This document shows positions 1-13,964 of a stretch of DNA of 64,000 bases, in pieces. Made by a program: the position numbers and the translations under genes. Within the stretch, counting starts at the first letter, position 1. Each line of letters starts with the position of its first letter. The notes beneath the pieces were generated by a model. That model was not told the DNA's origin. It made no database searches and saw only the letters and a list, made by a program, of their open reading frames with translations. The DNA comes from Paraescarpia echinospica (Eukaryota > Annelida > Polychaeta > Sabellida > Siboglinidae), in contig CM034533.1 in assembly GCA_020002185.1 (NCBI GenBank), forward strand, positions 53,917,870-53,981,869, in the 5' to 3' direction.

Positions 1-390
1 TGCCAGGATGCACCGGTATTTGGACGTCATGTTCTTGGTTAAATGCCAGCATCCATTGGCTTGGTGATTCTGGTTGTATTAGATGCGTGAAGACGTGACG
101 CCTACGTCCGTTGTTGTGGCTGTCTGGATCATTTTCTTGGAATAACCGTTTCACATTGTAGTTCATCTGGTACATGTATGCCAAGCAATGAAGTGATTTT
201 ATCGAATAGGTGTAGGTAAGGAAAACACGTTATCTCGGATCAAATGGACCGATTCAGTTAGTTAGCCGAAGGTCCGACTTAGACGAAATTTTTTGGGGAA
301 ATACTTTATAAATAACCAACCATTCCTCGGAATTCTGTCCAAATTGAACAAAGATCCGATTTAGGCGAGGTTTACGGCGAAGTTTACTAT
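1..390. other. Anonymous intergenic DNA
   Basis: No ORF with recognisable protein similarity, no inverted repeat and no splice-bounded exon was seen. It runs into a (GT)n tract. Confidence 0.5.
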
Positions 391-1425
<1,035 letters not shown>

Positions 1426-1447
1426 CGTTCTTTCGTTCGTTCTTTTA

Positions 1448-3251
1448 GGCTAGCGGCAAATCCCAAAAAAAGTGTTTTATTTTAGGAATTTAAATGCCCC
1501 CCTACACACATCCAAATAGACTATCATTTGAAAGCTATACATATCCTCGTCCCAACAAGGCCTGTCGTAGAGCTGCCAAGTGGTGCAGTAAGCGTGAATC
1601 CAAGGTCACACAAAGTCCGCTATAAAAGATGATTTTTTGAAATTATGCACTTCCGAAATCGTAACATTACACATCTGCTTTACTCAATTACAAGATGGCC
1701 AGGTAATATATTTTGGAAAGATTATTGTCTCCAGTTCAAAATGAGGTATGATATGGAGGTGTTACCTGATACTGTACGAGTGGAGCTAAGGTCAAACACG
1801 GTCACCGTGAAATGATGAACATTCGATTTGTTTGCAATACCGCGAAATTAATAAAGTTACAATGTCCCTGTAATTACTTCATTTATATGAACGAGTCATT
1901 TGATGGAGTAGGTGTGGAGCGACGATCAAACAGAGTCATCGTCAAATGATAAATGTTCGAATTGCGTCATCCCGCAAGCGTCATACAATATAAATGGTTG
2001 CGTATTTCTACTTTACTTATCTATTCATGGCAATGTCGTACCATTGTAAAGCCAATTGTCTCCCCGTAAAAATGGGATACGACAGAGACCTATCAAGTGG
2101 TGCTGTAGGTGTGGAGTGGAGGTTAAACAAGGTCACCATGAAAAGACGAATGTTCAAAACTACGCCACTCCACAAAAGTTCTAAACTTACTATGGTTGAG
2201 TAGCTACGTTGTCTACATACACTAGGCCACGTTACATACCGTTTAAAAGCGTATTGTATCCCCGTCAAAATGAAGTAGGACATGGAGTTGTAAAGTGGTG
2301 CTCTAACTGTGGAATGCAGGTTAAACAAGGTCACCGACAAAAAATTAATTTTCGAAATTATGCCCTTTCCGCAGATAGTAGGTTAACCAACGTGTGATAT
2401 TATACGTGACATACCACATTTTGACGGGGATACAATGTGTTTTCAAACGGTATGTAATAAGGCCTAGTGTATGTAGACAAAGTAGCTACGCAACCATTGT
2501 AAATGTAGAACCTCTGTGGAGTGGCGTTTAGTGCACCACTAAATAACTCCACGTCATAATCCATATTTACGGGGAGACAGTTACCTTTCCATCGGCATAT
2601 GACTTTGCCATGAATAGACAGGTAACGTCGATATACGCAACGATTTATATTGTATGACGTTTGCGGAATGACACAATTTCGAACATTTATCACTTGACGG
2701 TGACTCTGTTTGATCGTCGCTCCACACCTACTCCATCAACTGACAGCGCCATGTCATATCTCATTTTGATGAGGAGAAATGGTTATTCCACACAGTCCAT
2801 GATCCATACATATAAATTAAGTAGTTGCAGGGTCATTGTAACTGTATAACATTCGCGGTATTGCATAAAATCGAATATTAATAAATTCACGGTGACCGTG
2901 TGTAACCTTAGCTCTACTCGTACCGTATCAGGTAACACCTCCATATCGTACCTCATTTTGACAGGAAGATAATACGCTTTTCAAAATTATATGATTCGGC
3001 CGTCACGTAATTAAGTGAAGTAGATATGCGACCATTGTAATGTTAAGACGATTGCGGAAGCGCACAACTTCGAAAATTCATCATTTGACGGTGACCTCGT
3101 TTGACCTTGGATTCACGCTTACTACTTCATTTTTTAGCTCTACGACAGGTCTCGTTGGGACGGGGAGATGTAGAGCTTTCAAATGATATAACATTTGGTG
3201 TGGGTAGGGAGGTATTTAAATCGGTGCAATAAGTGGTTCTATCGCTCGCCG
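1448..3251. mobile_element. Element A: foldback-like inverted-repeat element
   Basis: The left half (1448 to about 2400) matches the reverse complement of the right half (about 2404-3251) almost end to end: ATCATTTGAAAGC at 1528 pairs with its complement at 3177. The arms are built of degenerate subrepeats carrying a recurring GGTCACC-containing motif (near 1800, 2130 and 2328). No coding capacity is recognised. The same arms occur in element C, where 1.1 kb of ORF-bearing DNA separates them, so A is probably an internal deletion derivative of C. A 20-bp TTCG-rich sequence lies directly outside both ends (about 1426-1447 and 3249-3271). That is either a duplicated simple-repeat target or simple repeat the element entered. 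Confidence 0.8.
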
Positions 3252-3416
3252 TTCTTTCGTTCGTTCTTTCGTTTGTTCGTTCGTTCTGTCTTTCTTTTGT
3301 TCGTTCCTTCATTTGTTCTTTCGTTCGATCTTCCATTCTTCCATATGTAAATTCGTTTGTTCTTTATTTTCTTCTTTCCTTCCTACCTTCCTTCCTTCCT
3401 CCCTTACTTCCTTCGT
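3252..3416. repeat. Pyrimidine-rich (TTCG)n/(TTCC)n tract
   Basis: Imperfect tetranucleotide repeat, first TTCG then TTCC-rich, adjoining the right end of element A. Overlapping ORFs are Ser/Phe/Arg low complexity. Confidence 0.85.
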
Positions 3417-4525
3417 ATGGTATTTAGTTAAACACATTTAGCCATACGTCCATAATTCCTTACGTTGACAAATGAGCCATGGTGTCATACAAATAACACT
3501 GCGAGTATTACAATAGACCATTTATTAACAAGCGGGATTGGAATTACAGCGGAAAGTAAACCCTTTCGCTGCAGCGCTACAATGGTTGTCAAAATACTAT
3601 TGGCAAACAAAAAATACATCACTCGCTAAACCCGTACAAGTTTTGATCTATAACGACTAAGAAGCTATCATTTTACGACGAAACAGACAATGAGTTTGCG
3701 CTATTGCGCCAATTGTAAGAGCACTTGTCTGATACGAGTACGTTAATATGCAACTTGTTACCCTAGTAGAACAAGTATCCCAGTGTCCACCCTTACACGT
3801 TGTCATTCATAAGCTGTCGTGTGCTTCAGATAGCGTCTATTACCAAAATGCAGTCATCGGGCGACCAAGTAGTCGACTAGACATAGCATGGGATCACATC
3901 ATGGTTAAGGTAAACCATACGCCGCAACATAACACCATATAACAAGATTCCCATTCATAGGAAAAAGACACAAAGAACCCATTGACTTATCGAGATAACA
4001 TTAACATTTACTAGACATATTACGATTGTAACAGGCGTCAGACAGCGATCACATAATGGCATAAATACACTGAAAGACCTGGCATAAGACCGCTCGAGAT
4101 GGCGGAAACGTTGGGGGGACTGATAGCAACACACTATATTTTCCCCAGACTATTTATGTCGCAGAAACAGTTAAATCACCATCAGATGATAATGACACTC
4201 GTTAGCGGGATGTCATCGTTCTTCACTTCTGATGCGCTGTTCCACAGTTCGCGTGTTGTGGCAGCGAAAACATTCACGACTTCGAGAACAATTCGACGCA
4301 AAGGAGCAGAGTGAACGGCTGGCAGCACCGACTGAAGATACGTGTTCCGCTCATGTGCTGCACTGTCACCGCTTTCTCCGAACGCACACCGGAAGAGGCT
4401 CGATTCGAAGACGCCGAGGAATGTATGCAACACATGAGTGTCGGTGTCACCAACTTTCAGGTTGGTCGTTTCGCTGTCCGCACACCTCAATAATTGCATT
4501 TGTAATACATTATACGTGTTGTGTA
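3417..4525. other. Anonymous DNA, no gene recognised
   Basis: Contains short ORFs, for example 3748-3942 (+) and 4182-4655 (-, running into a microsatellite), but no family signature, no convincing splice-bounded exon and no repeat match elsewhere in the window. Confidence 0.4.
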
Positions 4526-4530
4526 TGTGA

Positions 4531-4628
4531 GTGCGTGCGTGTGTGTGTGTGTGTGTGTGTTTGTGCGCGTGCGTGCGGGTACGTATTTGCGTGCGAGCGT
4601 GCGTGCGTGCGTGCGTGCGTGCGTGCCT
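4531..4628. repeat. (GTGC)n/(GT)n compound microsatellite
   Basis: A GT tract followed by GTGC/GCGT units. ORFs on both strands are low-complexity artefacts. Confidence 0.93.
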
Positions 4629-4988
4629 TTGCTCTACCGCTCGTGTGTCAATCATGCATCATATTGTAAGGGTAAGTGTTGCATACCTAAGTGTATTCAC
4701 AGAAAAGAAGTAACAATAGTAACATACATTCTTGGTCGTGTGGTGTTTTATAGACGAACTGACCTGAATTGAATACATGCATAACCGACTTGTAGGGGTG
4801 TTTTCCGATAGTCTGGCGAAATCTCACCAACTCTACGAAATCCATCATACTCATGCTACTGTCATATTCATTCGCTGAGGTAAGACATTCTAAACTGTGC
4901 GTTCTTATTGGCACACGTTAACGAAATGTAGCACTATAAAACATGATATGATATCTACGTTGCAGGATTTCTCACCTGGTGTTTACAC

Positions 4989-5097
4989 ACGCAAACAGAC
5001 ACACACATGCACACATGCGGACACACACATACCCATCCACCCACCCACCCACCCACCCACCCACCCACCCACCCACCCACCAACCCACCCACCCCCC

Positions 5098-5170
<73 letters not shown>
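4989..5170. repeat. (CACC)n-(CA)n compound microsatellite
   Basis: About 15 CACC/ACCC units from 5036, a short poly-C run, then about 35 CA units ending just before element B. Several overlapping Thr-His/Cys-Val ORFs are artefacts. Confidence 0.95.
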
Positions 5171-5172
<2 letters not shown>

Positions 5173-6929
5173 CTGCAATAGAACACGACTTCTGTCAGTA
5201 GTATGTTAGGATGAAATCGTGGGAGGCTCGTGTGGCGCGGTGCTAGGTACAAAAAGTAGTTCCGGTTCCCCATGTTAAAAGATAGGAAAATAGTTCCACC
5301 TTCCAATGCGCTGCGCCAACGGTGTCACTATTTGTACCCCATGTTAAAAGATAGGGGCTAAATCCCATCTTAAATTAGGAATTTCGGTGAAATTAGGTCC
5401 GGACGGTTTATTTTAATTTAAGTTATTTTAGGTATGGAGGGTTTTTCAGTAAGTCCTATCTTTTAACATGGACAATTTCATTGTAGAATTTACAATAACA
5501 AACTATACCGAACACAATTTGAACCTGTGACACACGACACTGGTACGTTTTATCAACCCTTCTTCCATTTTCCTTTTAAGCCTACTATAATTGGGTAAAC
5601 CATGAATCTATAAGATCAAACTGGTTTGAACCGGTATTCGCTTTGCAAGTCTGAACTTGTATTGAACTTACAATGTAACGAGTACGTATTACATTGTAAC
5701 TACGACTTATAACAGTGATATAGTCAACTGAAGGCCCATCTAAAATCAGGTGATACCATACATAACCTGTCATTAGTGAAACATTATTAATTAAACGAGG
5801 TGGTCTCTATCTAAAAAGCTTGTACACAAAAGCTTGAATAAATATTCGTCTAGCTTATGACGGACCCTATATATTTATAAAACCTACGTATAGCTAACAA
5901 TGGTTATACATAAAAACCTACTTATGTCATGAGAAAACATATTTTTTACCCTTTTTCTCATATTGTAAATACCGGACACCCTAGTCCCTTTGATAATTAT
6001 TCTGAACATGAACAACTTGCACCGCCATCTAGCGAAAAGCTTGTTGCATCATTTTTGAAAGGAATTCACAAACGAATACACAAACTGAACAACTACACAA
6101 GGTAAAGTGATCAAACAGAACAGTGTAGTCCACTTTTAGCGTATGAATGCGTGGAAGTCGTAAATTCGTGCTAGTGTAGGTGACAGCTCAGTACATTACC
6201 GAGGTAAATTCATTAACATTTTGTTTACTAACACTATAGACTTGTACAACTTTCTTATTTTAACGCGTATGTGTCGTAAATTCATGCTAATGTAGTGCAT
6301 GTTTAGCATATGAACGCGTGAACGTCGTAAATTCTTGCCACTTTAGTACATTTCCGAGGTTACTTTGTACAAATTTACCTGCCCAACAAGGTAGACTTGT
6401 ACAATTTTCATACTTTAACGCGGAGGTGTCGTAAATTCGTGCCAGTGTAGTGCATTGTTAGCATATGAATTCGTGAACGTCGTAAATTCTTGCCACTTTA
6501 GTACATTACCCAGGTAACTTTGTAAAAATTGACCTGACCAACACGGTAGACTTGTACAATTTTCTTAAATCAATGCGTAATGTCGTAGATTCTTACCACC
6601 TTGGTACATTACCAATGTAACCTCATACAAATTATATGTAACATTTTCATAGCTTAACGTGTACCGCTACCACATTTTAGCGTTTCCGCACTGTAGACTT
6701 GTAACATTTTCACAGTTTAACCTGAATACGTCGTAAATTCTTGCCACTTTAGTATATTACCGAGGTAACTTCGTAACAATTTAGCTGATCAACACGGTAG
6801 ACTTGTAAAACTGTCTTACTTTAACGCGTATTTGTCTCTAGCAGTTGCCATTCTGGAGCGCATTATTGAAAAATAAATTAGGGTAAACGACGAGAATAAC
6901 TACGACTCTCTTCATTCCGCCGAATACAC

Positions 6930-8372
6930 AACATCAATCACAATCACAATCAATCACAATAATGTATTGTCCCTTGGGGGGAATTCATTTGGAGTGTAGC
7001 AGCGTATTAAAATAACTAAAACAAATGTGCATGCAATATAAAAATGTAAAAATAAAAAAATTGTAATAAAAGTTATATCGGTTAAATAAATCAGTTAAAT
7101 CATCTCACAAATCATCTCAGGCACACTCAGGGTCAGACTGGCAGGGAAGACTGGCAGAGATGGAGGGGAATGAAAGACAATTACTCATTCATTGGTCTAA
7201 TTGACGACGGAACAAATGAGTTTTGAGCGCGATTCAGATTACAATGGGGGAGTTGAAAACGTCGGCCAGAAGGAAGTAATTTATAACATGGAAACAGGGG
7301 GAGTTCGGGGTCTGAGGAGACATTCATTCCCTTTCTCTCAGCCCGTTGCCTTTATAGATCCTCTAAACTGGTCTGCTTTTCTCCCATCACCTTGCCACTA
7401 ACCCTGACTGTTCGTGCCAGATTGTTGATACTCAGGCCGCCGTACCACACAAGAAACCCTAATGTAATAGAGCTTTTGATGTAGCATCTGTAGAAGGTTT
7501 GAAGAGCACGTGTGCTGACACTGAGTGTCACGAGCTTGCGTAAGAAATACAGCTTTTGCTGGCACTTTCTCTTAATTACCGCTGTATTTTCACTAAATGT
7601 GAGCTTTGCATCAATTATAGTGCCGAGATACTTGTATTCATTTTCTCTCCTTACACACTCTCCGATAATGAATAGTCCTTTGGGAGGAGCAGGATTTCTC
7701 CTAAAAATCTATTATGAGTTCTTCAGGTTTACGAACGTTCAGGTGTAGGAAATGATTGCCACACCGCACTGTGAAATCAACTACAGCACACGCACACACT
7801 TGATCAGAGCCGGATACGTCGACGATAGCTGTGTCGTCGTTGTATTTGATGACATTTATACCCTCCTGGCTGCTATGACAGTCGTCTGTGTAGAGTGTGA
7901 GCAGAACAGGGGAGATCACCGAGACCTGGGGGGCACCGGAAAAGTGGAGAGTCAGCTCGACACGACACCATTATAGTGCACTACTTGCTTACGCTCAGTA
8001 AGAAACTGGTTTACACACAAGATGATGCGTGGGTTCAAATGCATATTGACAAGTTTACTCATCATGATGTGTGGCTGAATGGTGTCGAAAGCCAACGAAG
8101 ATTCAATAAAGACTATCCTGGCAAACGACTTGGGCTTTTCTAGATGAGTATAAACACTATGAGTGAGGACTGCATCATCCACACCTCAATTGCGTTTATA
8201 CGCAAATTAGAGGGGATCCAGTTGATCCCCAACATGCAGGAGAGGATGAAGTACGAGTCGCTCAAAGCACTACATGACGTGACGACTGAGGTAAGCGCCA
8301 CTGGGTGGTAGTTGTTGAGAACAGATGGCATAGCTTTCTTGGCGACAGGATAGATGAAAACTATTCTTCACA
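6930..8372 (-). pseudogene. Non-LTR retrotransposon, RT relic (nested in B)
   Basis: Three frames of the minus strand together read as a LINE reverse transcriptase. About 8331-7952 gives a Y/HPVALTSV block and an FDTIQPH block. About 7919-7701 gives PVL-TLYTDDC and YNDDTAIV, the catalytic YADD box with Ala replaced by Asn. About 7690-7480 gives KYLGTIIDAKL and RKLVTLSVSTRALQT, typical of the post-RT region. Frameshifts and stops separate them. A 3' end follows near 7000-6932: a CCCCCCAAGGGAC stretch, then GTGATT-type repeats, resembling the microsatellite tails of Rex1/CR1-type LINEs. The 5' end is truncated, and the copy is inactive. Confidence 0.85.
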
Positions 8373-9480
8373 GGTCGACCAGGCTTTGTCGGGTACCGCT
8401 CGATATATCGAGTTGCGGTCTTTGGCGCAGTGGTCGCGCTGGCACGTGGCGTCCGGCGAGTTTCATATCATATTTTGGGCTATTGACCTACCAGGAAGCT
8501 CCACCTAGGGACTATACGTGTCACTTTAGGTGTACAACGCCACCTAGCACAAAAATGTACACAAAGTGGCCATAATTATTTCCGGCGACACACTTCCGTA
8601 TTTACAAACACTGCATGTGACCATTCCATTCTCACGGTTTAAGTCATTTCCTTTGCGAGGTGTCGCATTATCTAATAGAAACCACAATATTATGAAGTGG
8701 CCATCTTTCAAACTATTCACTTCCGGTTGCATGACACCACATAATATAAGCATTGTGTGTGTCTCCATGAGACATAGGCGACTTCCGTTGCCACTCAACG
8801 GACACCAATTTAACTACTTAGAGTAACGCCATCTGCTGTGGATGCTCTATCTTAAGTCGTCGACACACTTCCCGGAACCGAAGCATAGGCCGAAGACCAC
8901 ACGTCAATATCTCTTGCGATTGCCTTTCTGCAGTGCATTATCGAAAAATAAACGCGGTAAACGACGAGAGTAACTACGACTACCCAACTTCTCAGACGGA
9001 TTAGGTTGTGTCGGGTACCTTTATATCTATCGAGTTGCTGTCTTCGGCGCCGGGGTCGCGCCGACACGAAGCGTCCGGCGACTTTCATATCATAGTTTGA
9101 CCTATTGACCTACCAAGAAGCGCCACCTAGTGACTTTACGTGTCAGTTTGGGGCGACCAGTTCGCATAGGTAACTTTAAAAAAGGCTATTTTTGAAATAT
9201 GACTATGTCCAAAACAACTATGGAAAATCACGTGGCATACGTTAATTCCGAGAAACAACGACCCGTTCTGGTTCATCTCCAATGGTGCGGCCATGAGACT
9301 CGTATGAGGTATTCGGACAAGATGTTTACTTCTCGATATTCGAAAAGACAATTACCATAATCGTCTGAATGAAGGTATTTAAACTAGTTTCTAGTTTCAC
9401 GTCAGTTACATAACCAATCAGACCGAACGTACATCACGTGACTTGAGGTATGACGACACTTTTGACGTTCGCCTACTATT
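8373..9480. repeat. Central non-coding core of element B
   Basis: About 8376-8530 is a direct repeat of about 8995-9150 (shared core CGTCCGGCGA-TTTCATATCATA). The LINE-interrupted left flank at 6845-6906 matches 8917-8980. The blocks at 8540-8830 contain AAGTGGCCAT-type motifs that recur at 9484. No ORF with recognisable similarity is present. Confidence 0.65.
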
Positions 9481-9952
9481 AAGAAGTGGCCATCTTTCGA
9501 ATGATTCAAAGTAATAAACTTGTACAAGTCTACCGTGTTGGTCAGGTAAATTTTCACAAAGTTACCTCGGTAATGAACTACAGTGGCAAAAATTCACGAC
9601 TTTCACGCCTTCATACGCTAAAAATTAACTAAACTGGAACGAATTTACAACATGTCCGCGTTAAGTAAGAAACTTGTACAAGCATACCGTATCGGTTAGC
9701 TAATGTTTTACGAAATTACCTCGGTATTGTACTAAGCTGGCAAGAATTTACGACGTTCACGCGTTCTTACGCTAACATGCACTGCACTGGCATGAACATA
9801 TTCGCATTAAAGTAGTAAGAAAGTTGTACAAGTTTATAGTGTTGGTTAGCTAAATTTTAATGAATTTACATCGGTAATGTAGTAACCTGGCACCTACACT
9901 GGCACACATTTACGACATCCACGTTTTCATACGCTACACATGGACTACACTG

Positions 9953-11470
9953 TTCTGTTTGTTCAGTTTTACCTTGTGTACTTGTTCTGTTTGCTCGGTT
10001 TTACCCTGTCTACTTGTTCTGTTTGCTCGGTTTTACCCTGTCTACTTGTTCTGTTTGCTCGGTTTTATCTTGTCTATTTGTTTTGTTTGCTCAGTTTTAC
10101 ATTGTGTACTTTTTCAGTTTAGTAAATGTTACCTTGTCTACTTGTTCTATTTGGTCTGTTTGCTTAGTGTTACCTTGTCTACTTGTTCTTTTTGGTCTGT
10201 TTGCTTAGTGTTACCTTGTCTACTTGTTCTTTTTGGTCTGTTTGCTTAGTGTTACCTTGTCTACTTGTTCTTTTTGGTCTGTTTGCTTAGTGTTACCTTG
10301 TCTACTTGTTCTTTTTGGTCTGTTTGCTTAGTGTTACCTTGTCTACTTGTTCTTTTTGGTCTGTTTGCTTAGTGTTACCTTGTCTACTTGTTCTTTTTGG
10401 TCTGTTTGCTTAGTGTTACCTTGTCTACTTGTTCTTTTTGGTCTGTTTGCTTAGTGTTACCTTGTCTACTTGTTCTTTTTGGTCTGTTTGCTTAGTGTTA
10501 CCTTGTCTACTTGTTCTTTTTGGTCTGTTTGCTTAGTGTTACCTTGTCTACTTGTTCTATTTGGTCTGTTTGCTTAGTGTTACCTTGTCTACTTGTTCAG
10601 TTTATTAAATTTTACATTGTCTACTTGTTCTGTTTGCTCGGTTTTATCTTGTCTATTTGTTTTGTTTGCTCAGTTTTACATTGTGTACTTTTTCAGTTTA
10701 GTAAATGTTACCTTGTCTACTTGTTCTATTTGGTCTGTTTGCTTAGTGTTACCTTGTCTACTTGTTCTTTTTGGTCTGTTTGCTTAGTGTTACCTTGTCT
10801 ACTTGTTCTTTTTGGTCTGTTTGCTTAGTGTTACCTTGTCTACTTGTTCTATTTGGTCTGTTTGCTTAGTGTTACCTTGTCTACTTGTTCTTTTTGGTCT
10901 GTTTGCTTAGTGTTACCTTGTCTACTTGTTCTTTTTGGTCTGTTTGCTTAGTGTTACCTTGTCTACTTGTTCTATTTGGTCTGTTTGCTTAGTGTTACCT
11001 TGTCTACTTGTTCTTTTTGGTCTGTTTGCTTAGTGTTACCTTGTCTACTTGTTCTTTTTGGTCTGTTTGCTTAGTGTTACCTTGTCTACTTGTTCTATTT
11101 GGTCTGTTTGCTTAGTGTTACCTTGTCTACTTGTTCTTTTTGGTCTGTTTGCTTAGTGTTACCTTGTCTACTTGTTCTTTTTGGTCTGTTTGCTTAGTGT
11201 TACCTCGTCTACTTGTTCTCTTTGGTCTGTTTGCTTAGTGTTACCTTGTCTACTTGTTCTTTTTGGTCTGTTTGCTTAGTGTTACCTTGTCTACTTGTTC
11301 TTTTTGGTCTGTTTGCTTAGTGTTACCTCGTCTACTTGTTCTTTTTGGTCTGTTTGCTTAGTGTTACCTTGTCTACTTGTTCTTTTTGGTCTGTTTGCTT
11401 AGTGTTACCTTGTCTACTTGTTCAGTTTATTAAATTTTACATTGTCTACTTGTTTTGTTTGCACTACACT
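9953..11470. repeat. 32-bp and 41-bp minisatellite in right arm of B
   Basis: A few roughly 32-bp units (ACTTGTTCTGTTTGCTCGG core) precede about 30 copies of a 41-bp unit (CTACTTGTTC, TTTTGGTCTG and TTTGCTTAGTGTTACC in order) from about 10120 to 11425. The left arm has only a single related copy near 6090-6130, so the expansion happened in one arm. Predicted leucine/cysteine-rich ORFs here are repeat artefacts. Confidence 0.92.
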
Positions 11471-11919
11471 GGCACGAATATACGACACATACGCGGTAAA
11501 GTAAGAAAGTTGTACAAGTCTATAGTTTTGGTAAGCTAAATTTTAATGAATTTACCTCGATAATGTACTAAGTTGTCACCTATACTGGCACGAATTTACG
11601 ACTTTCACGCATCCATACGTTAAAAGTGGACTACAATCTTCTGTTTGTTCTGTTTGCTCGGTTTTACCTTGTCTACTTGTTCTGTTTTCTAGGTTTTACC
11701 TTGTCTACTTGTTTTGTTTGTGTTTCAGAAATGATGCAACAAACACCACTTTAGATCGCGGCGTAAGTTGTTGATGTTCAGAATTACCAAAAGGACTAGA
11801 TTGTCCTGTATTTATAATACGACAAAAAATGTAAAAAAAATATGTTGTTTTCCCATGACACAAGTAGGTTTTTTGTTTCTAGCGTTTAAGGCTTACCTAG
11901 TTTTTGGTTTATAAAAAGT

Positions 11920-13390
11920 ATTGCCACTATGATAAAATGTATACCGGTCACCATTATTGTGACTGGTTGTCTCATTTAATGTTCAATATGTACTGGTCAC
12001 AATAATTCTGAATTATATTCAAACATGTTCAACGATATGAACATTATGCTAAATGTAGTAAAATATACTATGAATAGAACCTCGGTTCTCTGGCTATGTC
12101 ACTAAATGTTGAATAATGTTGTACTAATTTAAAATGACGCCCTACATAGCTGATTGTAGTCTTGTCTCTCTTTGTGTAGATGTTATGTATTATAGTTGAA
12201 ACCAGTTTCGAGGTACATGGTACTATTCATGCAACATGCGTCCAATGAAGAAAAGGCAAACAGGCATAATTACAATTATATTGTAGGTGGCGGACAAGTT
12301 CAGACTTGTCGAGGGATGTGGTCCTATTAATAACACTTACGTCATATAGGGTGCAATGTAAAGAGCTCCTTTAACAGATCTTTGTTTTAATAATGTCATT
12401 GACGTATGTTATTACATAAATGGGGACTATATAGGCAGACGCAAAGGAAGTGTCTGCTAGTTTGAACGAATTACTACCAGTTGAACCTAATTACCATGCG
12501 TATTTATTTACTACGCGTACCTATTTAATGATGTTATTGACCTGTGTTATTACATAAATTGGGCCTTTATAGACACGCTCAAGTTGCAAATGTCTGCTAG
12601 TTTGAACGAATTACTACCAGTTTGACCGAATTACTACGCATACTTATTTAGTACCTATTTAATTATGTCAGTGGCCTATGTTATTACAGAAATCGTGACT
12701 GTGTAGATACGCCCAAATTGCAGGTGCCTGCTAGTTTGACAGAATTACCACTCGTACTTATTTAATGACGTCATTGAATGAGAATCTCATATTACTACCC
12801 GTACTGATTTAATAACGTCAGTGTGGGACTATGTAGATGTGCGCAAGTTCCAAGTGTCTGCTAGTTTGAACGAATTACTACCTGTTGAAGCTAATTACCA
12901 CGCGTACTTATTTACTACGCGTACCTAATTAATGATGTCATTTACCTATGTTATTACATAGGTTGGGACTATATAGATACGCGCAAGTTCCAAAAGTCTG
13001 CTAACCGAATTACTATTAGTTTGACCGAATAACCACGCGTGCCTACGCAAATAACCGCCAGTTTGACAGATTTAGCAGATAAGTTCCTATTTTATAACCA
13101 GTGTAAGCTACACGTAGGTTTTATAAATATATAGGGTCCGTCATAACCTAAGTCAATAAGTATTCAATCTTTCGTATACAACCAGTCAGATAAAGACCAC
13201 CTTGTTTAATAAATAAATCTTCACTAATGACAGGTCTTGGATGGTAGCATCTTCTTTTAGATGGGCCTTCGTTTGACTACGTCATGATTATACGTCGTAG
13301 TTACAATATAATACATTCTCATTGTTGTATGGTAAATGGAAGCAGGGTTGATAAAGTGTACCAGTATCGTGTGTGTCATTATCCAATGTT
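11920..13390. repeat. Subterminal AT-rich block of B with degenerate repeats
   Basis: Non-coding. Between about 12410 and 13060 a degenerate unit of roughly 130-170 bp recurs, marked by GTCTGCTAGTTTGAACGAAT and the CGTACTTATTTA family (near 12450, 12590, 12720, 12850 and 12990). The left arm has no matching block of this length, so it is a second right-arm expansion or an insertion. Confidence 0.6.
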
Positions 13391-13964
13391 CGGTATATTT
13401 TGTTAATGTAGTCCTGTAGTGAACAAAATTGTAAACGCTACAATGAAATTGTCCATGTTAAAATATAAGAATTATTAAAAAACCTCCATACCTAAGGTTA
13501 CTGAAAAAGCCCTTCGGACCTAAATTCACCAAAATTCCTATCTTTTAAGATAGGATTTAGCCCCTATAAATTAACATGGGGTACAAATCGTAACGCCATT
13601 GGCGCGGCGCGGTGGAAGGTGAAACTATTTCCCTATATTTTAACAAGGGAAACCGGAACTACTTTTTGCACCTTACCGTGCCAGCCTCCCACGATTTCAA
13701 CCTAACATACTACTTATATCCATTTAGAACACCATTTTGTATAGCATTGAAATACATGAGTTATGTTTCGATCCCAACAAAATTATCCAAAAATTGTTTT
13801 GCTAAGGACCTTATAAATTACAATTAAACAAATTATATAATAAAATTATGTTGTGGGGCCCCTGACAAATGCTCCCACTAAAGCACCTTCTAAGCCAGCT
13901 CAAACGAAAGTAGTTTCATAATTTCATTTTGCGTATCATTTCGCTCTGCGGTTGTTGACTGCAG

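Larger units (their letters stand above)
5197..13714. mobile_element. Element B: 8.5-kb foldback-like element
   Basis: The outer end AGTAGTATGTTAGG at 5197 is inverted at 13701-13714. Inverted similarity then continues inward through 5215-5480 with 13430-13700, 5830-6060 with 11710-11920, and 6060-6850 with 9490-9960. The arms consist of tandem subrepeats of roughly 150-190 bp built around an ACTTGTAC core and a TTACCGAGGTAA-like core. CCATGTTAAAAGATAGG recurs in both orientations near the tips. No transposase-like ORF was seen; the centre holds a nested LINE and duplicated non-coding DNA. The right arm is longer because of a minisatellite. No convincing target-site duplication is visible. 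The structure is that of foldback elements; the superfamily is undetermined. Confidence 0.8.

Noticed and set aside
4182..4669. Opposed 145- and 157-codon ORFs as a host gene
   Set aside because: Much of each is the adjoining (GTGC)n tract, and the remainder shows no domain or splice context.
9940..11539. Leucine/cysteine-rich putative membrane protein ORFs
   Set aside because: Products of the 32/41-bp minisatellite in the arm of element B.
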